NCBI GenBank assembly: GCA_027365445.1 | Contig: DAHXNJ010000065.1 | Location: 1 to 37,769, forward strand | Direction of reading: 5' to 3' | DNA from: Candidatus Saccharimonadota bacterium | GTDB taxonomy: Bacteria > Patescibacteriota > Saccharimonadia > Saccharimonadales > UBA4665 | Length of the DNA: 37,769 bases | Part shown: piece after piece, positions 34,202 to 37,769 of the stretch | How positions within the stretch are numbered: the stretch's first letter is position 1 | Layout of the letters: each line of letters begins with the position of its first letter | Position numbers and translations under genes: made by a program | Notes under the pieces: model-generated | What the model was told of the DNA's origin: nothing | What the model saw: the letters and a program-made list of their open reading frames with translations, nothing else | Database searches by the model: none

Positions 34202-35982
34202 TCTTCCATGAAGCCACCAGATTGGTGACTCCATAATTCAGCATAAATTCCATTTAACCTTAGTAGTTCTTTATGTGTTCCTTCTTCGGCTATTTTGCCT
34301 TTGTTTAAGACGATTATTCGATCCATTTGCTGGATTGTGCTAAGTCGATGGGCGATAATAATTGTTGTTCGATTATTCATGAGCGTCCACAAAGCATCTT
34401 GTATTAGTATTTCGCTGACACTATCGAGAGCCGATGTAGCCTCATCAAGAACAAATATTGGTGCATTTTTAATCATAGCTCTAGCAATAGCTATGCGCTG
34501 TCGTTGACCACCAGATAGTTTAATACCACGTTCGCCAACTAAAGTGTCATAACCTTCATTTAAGGAGTCGATAAACTCATTGGCGTGAGCCATTTTAGCT
34601 ATAGCTTCAATTTCATTTTGTTTAGCTTCTAAGTCGCCGTAGCTTATGTTTTCCTTTATGCTTCGATGGAAAAGCATTGGTTCTTGAGGAACGTAAGCTA
34701 TTCTTTGCCTTAAGCTTTGTTGTCCAATCGTGGCTATATCTTGGCCATCAATAAGTATGCGACCAGCTTGAACGTCCATGAATCTTAGTAACAGTTTGGT
34801 AATCGTTGTTTTTCCGCCACCACTAGGTCCAACTAAACCAACTTTTTCACCAGGTTTAATTCTTAGACTTAAGCCATTAAAAAGAGGATCATTTTCCCGG
34901 TTAGGGTAGTGAAAAGTTACGTTATCAAAAACAATTCCACCTCTATTTATTCTTGTTTTTAACACCCTTGCCTGGTCTTTGATCTCTGGTTCTAGGGCTA
35001 GAATTCTGGTCATTTCAACTGAATCGCCCAGGCTTCGATTAACATTCCTAACTAATCGGCTGAATTGTAAAATTTGACTAACTATTGATTGGGTATAGCT
35101 AATTAATAAATACAATAAGCTTATGTCGGCATTAGTAGTAGTTACTGCAATTAATCCACCAATGACAGCAATTACTTGGAATGTATTAGTTTGTATTTGA
35201 CTTAATGCCTCACTTTTAAATACTTCTTTTGATAGAATATTTGAGGCATTTAATACTTTTTGGGCCGCCTGTTTAAATCGTTCATTCTCATAGTCCTCAT
35301 TACCGAAAGCTCGAATGGACTCAATATTAGTCATTGCATCTGCTAAGGCGGCTGTTTCTTCGCTTTCGGCTTCAGCTACTTGGGTATTAACGGATAACTG
35401 CTTAGTAATGCGGCGATACATGATAGCAATGTATACCAAACTTATCGCTAACATTGCTATTGCATAGATAGGAGATATATACCCCAGAACAATAACTGAA
35501 AAAATCAAAGTAGCTAGCCCAGGAACAATGCTCCAAATAAAGTCGTCGACCATGCGTTCGTAGGCATGTACATATTTACTGGCCTGTGAGACTAAAGCGC
35601 CAGAAAAACGATCAGCATGGAATCTTTGACTCATTCTATTAAGGTGTTTAAAAATAGTCTGAATCATATCGCTCATGGTCCTAATTTCTAGTTGCCAGGT
35701 GTAATAACTTTGAATACGCCAAAGTACAACTCCTGCTAACATTGTTAGGGCATAATAGATTAGATAAGGAGTAAAACTAGATAGGTGTATCGGCGAAGAG
35801 TGTTTATAGCTAGTTTGTAGCCTAGCAAAAATTCGAGAAACAATTAGTGGTGCAATAATGCTTTGTGCTACTACTGCTAACATTGCTCCTATCGAGCCGA
35901 CATAAAAATTCTTCTTGTACTTTTTGGTAAATTTCCAAAACCCGCCAAGGGTTTGGTTAGTTAACTGCCTATCTTTTTTCAT
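34198..35982 (-). CDS. ABC transporter, fused permease and ATPase (exporter type)
   Basis: The protein has 594 residues and is probably a homodimeric or heterodimeric half-transporter. An N-terminal six-helix exporter domain spans about residues 15-320 (hydrophobic stretches near 30-50, 72-92, 150-188, 260-300). The ATPase domain then has Walker A GPSGGGKTT (about 384), Q-loop AYVPQEPMLFH, signature LSGGQRQRIAIARAM (about 488), Walker B APIFVLDEATSALD and H-loop IIAHRLSTI. The substrate (lipid, peptide or drug) cannot be told. agggaaaact before the ATG provides a Shine-Dalgarno. It is divergent from the acidic protein gene to its right. Confidence 0.94.
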   Translation of the reverse strand: MKKDRQLTNQTLGGFWKFTKKYKKNFYVGSIGAMLAVVAQSIIAPLIVSRIFARLQTSYKHSSPIHLSSFTPYLIYYALTMLAGVVLWRIQSYYTWQLEIRTMSDMIQTIFKHLNRMSQRFHADRFSGALVSQASKYVHAYERMVDDFIWSIVPGLATLIFSVIVLGYISPIYAIAMLAISLVYIAIMYRRITKQLSVNTQVAEAESEETAALADAMTNIESIRAFGNEDYENERFKQAAQKVLNASNILSKEVFKSEALSQIQTNTFQVIAVIGGLIAVTTTNADISLLYLLISYTQSIVSQILQFSRLVRNVNRSLGDSVEMTRILALEPEIKDQARVLKTRINRGGIVFDNVTFHYPNRENDPLFNGLSLRIKPGEKVGLVGPSGGGKTTITKLLLRFMDVQAGRILIDGQDIATIGQQSLRQRIAYVPQEPMLFHRSIKENISYGDLEAKQNEIEAIAKMAHANEFIDSLNEGYDTLVGERGIKLSGGQRQRIAIARAMIKNAPIFVLDEATSALDSVSEILIQDALWTLMNNRTTIIIAHRLSTIQQMDRIIVLNKGKIAEEGTHKELLRLNGIYAELWSHQSGGFMED

Positions 35983-36156
35983 AGTTTTCCCTAAGATAAA
36001 TTGATTATCTATCTAATATTTAGTTTGTAGTGCTTGTAATATAAATTAAGTTAATTATCGAGATTATTTAGCTTTATTTATTGAGAGTTTAGTGTTGACC
36101 ATATTGCCGCCTGTATTATTAAATTTACACGGGCTTTATCTAAACCCTTAAAAAAA

Positions 36157-36186
36157 TTGCTTGTTACGTATATTACATCGTATAAT
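36157..36186 (+). promoter_or_regulatory. Promoter of the acidic low-complexity protein gene
   Basis: TTGCTT (36157-36162), an 18-base spacer and a perfect TATAAT (36181-36186), 48 bases before ATG 36235. This is the best-formed -35/-10 pair in the window. The rest of the 252-base divergent gap shows no ORF. Confidence 0.55.
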
Positions 36187-36234
36187 AAAGTGTTAATTCT
36201 TGCAACAAATTAAACAAAAGTTTAGGTAAAAGAT

Positions 36235-37769
36235 ATGGAAGATCTACCTTTTTCGCTGCCTTCCCCTGAAGAGGACGACGATGATGATGACGATGACAGT
36301 ACGACTAAAAAATCTAAAAAGAAATCTTTTCTAGAAGATGTTCTAGCAGCTGATAATAAAGATAAGAAAAAAATAGGACAAGAAATTGCTAAATCTTTAT
36401 TTCAAAAACCTAAAACAGAGGAAGAGTTAGACGATAAAAAGGAAGATAATAAAGATAAGCTAAAAGATAGTAGCGAAAAATCTGAAGAAATTTCTGATGA
36501 TGAAGAGGCTTATATTAATCAGGCTATTGCAAATGAGCATTTGCAAAATCCAGTCACTGAAGAGACGCCTGAACCGCCAGTTAATGAATTTCTAGATAGG
36601 GTTGTTGATGGAGAAGATCCTAATGGTGCCTATGATGAAACAATTAACCACATTGACCAGCCTGAGCAAATCGAACAAGATAATCCTAATAATCAATCTT
36701 TAGCAACTGAACAGGAGTCAATAGCAGAAGAATCTGTTATTGATACCCCAATAGTGGAAGAGCCTGTTATTGATAGCCCAATAGCGGAGAACACTCCTCT
36801 TCAGCCGATAGAAAACATTCAAGCTGCTGAATATATAATGAAACAACATGAAGCTGCTCAAACGGTAGCTAATTTGACCAATACCGAAAGTCCAGTTATG
36901 TCTAGTCAATTAACAAGTCCCTATGAGGCAGCTTCAGTTAATCGATTATCAAAGGCAGAAAATAATCAAATGAAAGCAAAGCATACTCCGTTAGTTAGTG
37001 AGTTGACTGCTTATATAATTGGTAAAAGAGTGGGTAAAAAACAATCAAAAGAAAAGGCTATAAAAATTCAAAAAAGGTTAGAAAAAAAAGTTCAGCAAAT
37101 AGAGAAAGAGTTGACTGTCAAAGAGCTAGCGTTGCAGCAAATAGCCAAAAATAAGAATGTCCAGATTAGTCAACAAAATCTGGAATTTACTGAGGAGCCA
37201 AAAGCTACCTTAGTAAAAGAAAAGCCACTAAATTCTGTTCGATCATCTGTTCTACCAGAACGGGCAACATCAAAGGTTATGGAGAGTAGACTAAACTTAT
37301 CTAAACCGGAACTTAGAGCTGAACGATTGGGCCAAGTTTCAATAGCCGCTCAACAAAAACCGATAGAAAAAATGATTCGCCCTAATAGTATTAAAGAGTA
37401 CTTTCGCCCTGAACATGTACGTACTATGCGCCGTCAGGATCTACTTGATATAAGTGAAAAAATATTGGTAGAAGGTGCAAGTCTAAAGCATATGTATGAC
37501 AATAATTTATTTAGTGAGCGTGCTTTGAGGAGACTAGTTAGCGAATATCTAGCTGGAAAAGATATAATGCCGCATTTAAGGCAAGAAATACTTGAAAAAC
37601 AAATAGATTACGAAAGAGATCCGTTATTAAGAGACCGTAAGCCACCTGAGAAAAAAACAGCTAAAAAAGTTTTTGATTATATGTTAGCAGGAAGTCGTAG
37701 TAATCAGCCTCAAGATATTCAACAAGCTAGTGGCGATGCTTCACAGGCGGTAAAAGAAAAATCTAAAAA
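36235..37769 (+). CDS. Acidic, low-complexity protein, open at right window edge
   Basis: The frame runs from ATG 36235 to the last base without a stop, giving 511 residues of an incomplete protein. The N-terminus has an Asp/Glu run (about residues 13-23, nearly all Asp) followed by Lys/Glu/Asp-rich disordered sequence. A tandem 10-residue repeat lies at 164-183, and a Lys/Gln/Glu-rich likely coiled coil at about 265-310. A more ordered, basic helical region from about residue 380 has RPNSIKEYFRPEHVRTMRRQ, LVEGASLKHMYDNNLFSERA and ERDPLLRDRKPP. There is no signal peptide or membrane helix so far. I do not recognise the family. Confidence 0.8.
   Translation, partial: MEDLPFSLPSPEEDDDDDDDDSTTKKSKKKSFLEDVLAADNKDKKKIGQEIAKSLFQKPKTEEELDDKKEDNKDKLKDSSEKSEEISDDEEAYINQAIANEHLQNPVTEETPEPPVNEFLDRVVDGEDPNGAYDETINHIDQPEQIEQDNPNNQSLATEQESIAEESVIDTPIVEEPVIDSPIAENTPLQPIENIQAAEYIMKQHEAAQTVANLTNTESPVMSSQLTSPYEAASVNRLSKAENNQMKAKHTPLVSELTAYIIGKRVGKKQSKEKAIKIQKRLEKKVQQIEKELTVKELALQQIAKNKNVQISQQNLEFTEEPKATLVKEKPLNSVRSSVLPERATSKVMESRLNLSKPELRAERLGQVSIAAQQKPIEKMIRPNSIKEYFRPEHVRTMRRQDLLDISEKILVEGASLKHMYDNNLFSERALRRLVSEYLAGKDIMPHLRQEILEKQIDYERDPLLRDRKPPEKKTAKKVFDYMLAGSRSNQPQDIQQASGDASQAVKEKSK
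36724..36783 (+). repeat. 30-bp tandem duplication inside the acidic protein gene
   Basis: Two adjacent 30-base units (36724-36753 and 36754-36783) encode AEESVIDTPI and VEEPVIDSPI. Six base differences separate the copies, so the duplication is not very recent. Confidence 0.8.

Overview
The window looks like a chromosomal segment of a Candidatus Saccharibacteria (TM7)/Patescibacteria genome. This is inferred from the AT-rich sequence, very tight gene packing, shortened versions of universal proteins (480-residue MetRS, 628-residue AlaRS), many small lineage-type unknown proteins, and the pairing of an FtsA-like ATPase with a baseplate-J-like membrane protein. TGA is used as a normal stop (for example at the ends of metG, the F1 beta gene and the baseplate-J-like gene). 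That argues for code 11 and against the Absconditabacteria/Gracilibacteria code, in which TGA is glycine. No 16S gene is present to prove the assignment.

Layout: 1-2.5 kb is a cell-surface module: a 5'-truncated FN3-dockerin protein, a membrane-anchored cohesin-domain protein overlapping it by 4 bases, and a polytopic membrane protein, closed by a hairpin terminator. 2.6-9.4 kb holds a GH37 trehalase-like enzyme, tRNA-Val(CAC), HIT and Nudix hydrolases, metG, a TatD-type nuclease, two unknown genes and a cysteine desulfurase. 9.5-14.5 kb is a six-gene F-type ATPase cluster (b-like, delta, alpha, gamma, beta, epsilon), with neighbouring ends overlapping by 4-11 bases. The membrane-ring genes a and c are absent from it and several subunits are divergent. 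14.6-18.5 kb has an unknown protein with a nuclease-like signature, mnmA and a short alaS. 19-22 kb has the ftsA-like/baseplate-J-like pair, followed by ruvX and mltG.

From 23.7 to 26.2 kb are a lone receiver-domain protein, an L,D-transpeptidase and, divergently, a LysM-CHAP hydrolase, so mltG and these two form a peptidoglycan-remodelling neighbourhood. 26.2-30.1 kb holds obgE, an ExoI-type exonuclease, a convergent small membrane protein overlapping it, a frameshifted gene remnant and a small unknown gene. 30.1-34.2 kb holds a candidate structured RNA, uvrA, a 67-residue ORF and the rplY/ctc gene. A convergent ABC exporter gene follows. The window ends inside a long acidic, low-complexity protein that is open at the right edge.

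Functional links: the cysteine desulfurase and MnmA together would supply tRNA 2-thiouridine. RuvX, the ExoI-type enzyme and UvrA are DNA recombination/repair factors. The most notable features are the F1-like ATPase cluster without a/c genes, the adjacent cohesin-dockerin pair, and repeated placement of -10 boxes 6-12 bases before start codons, which predicts widespread leaderless or near-leaderless transcription.
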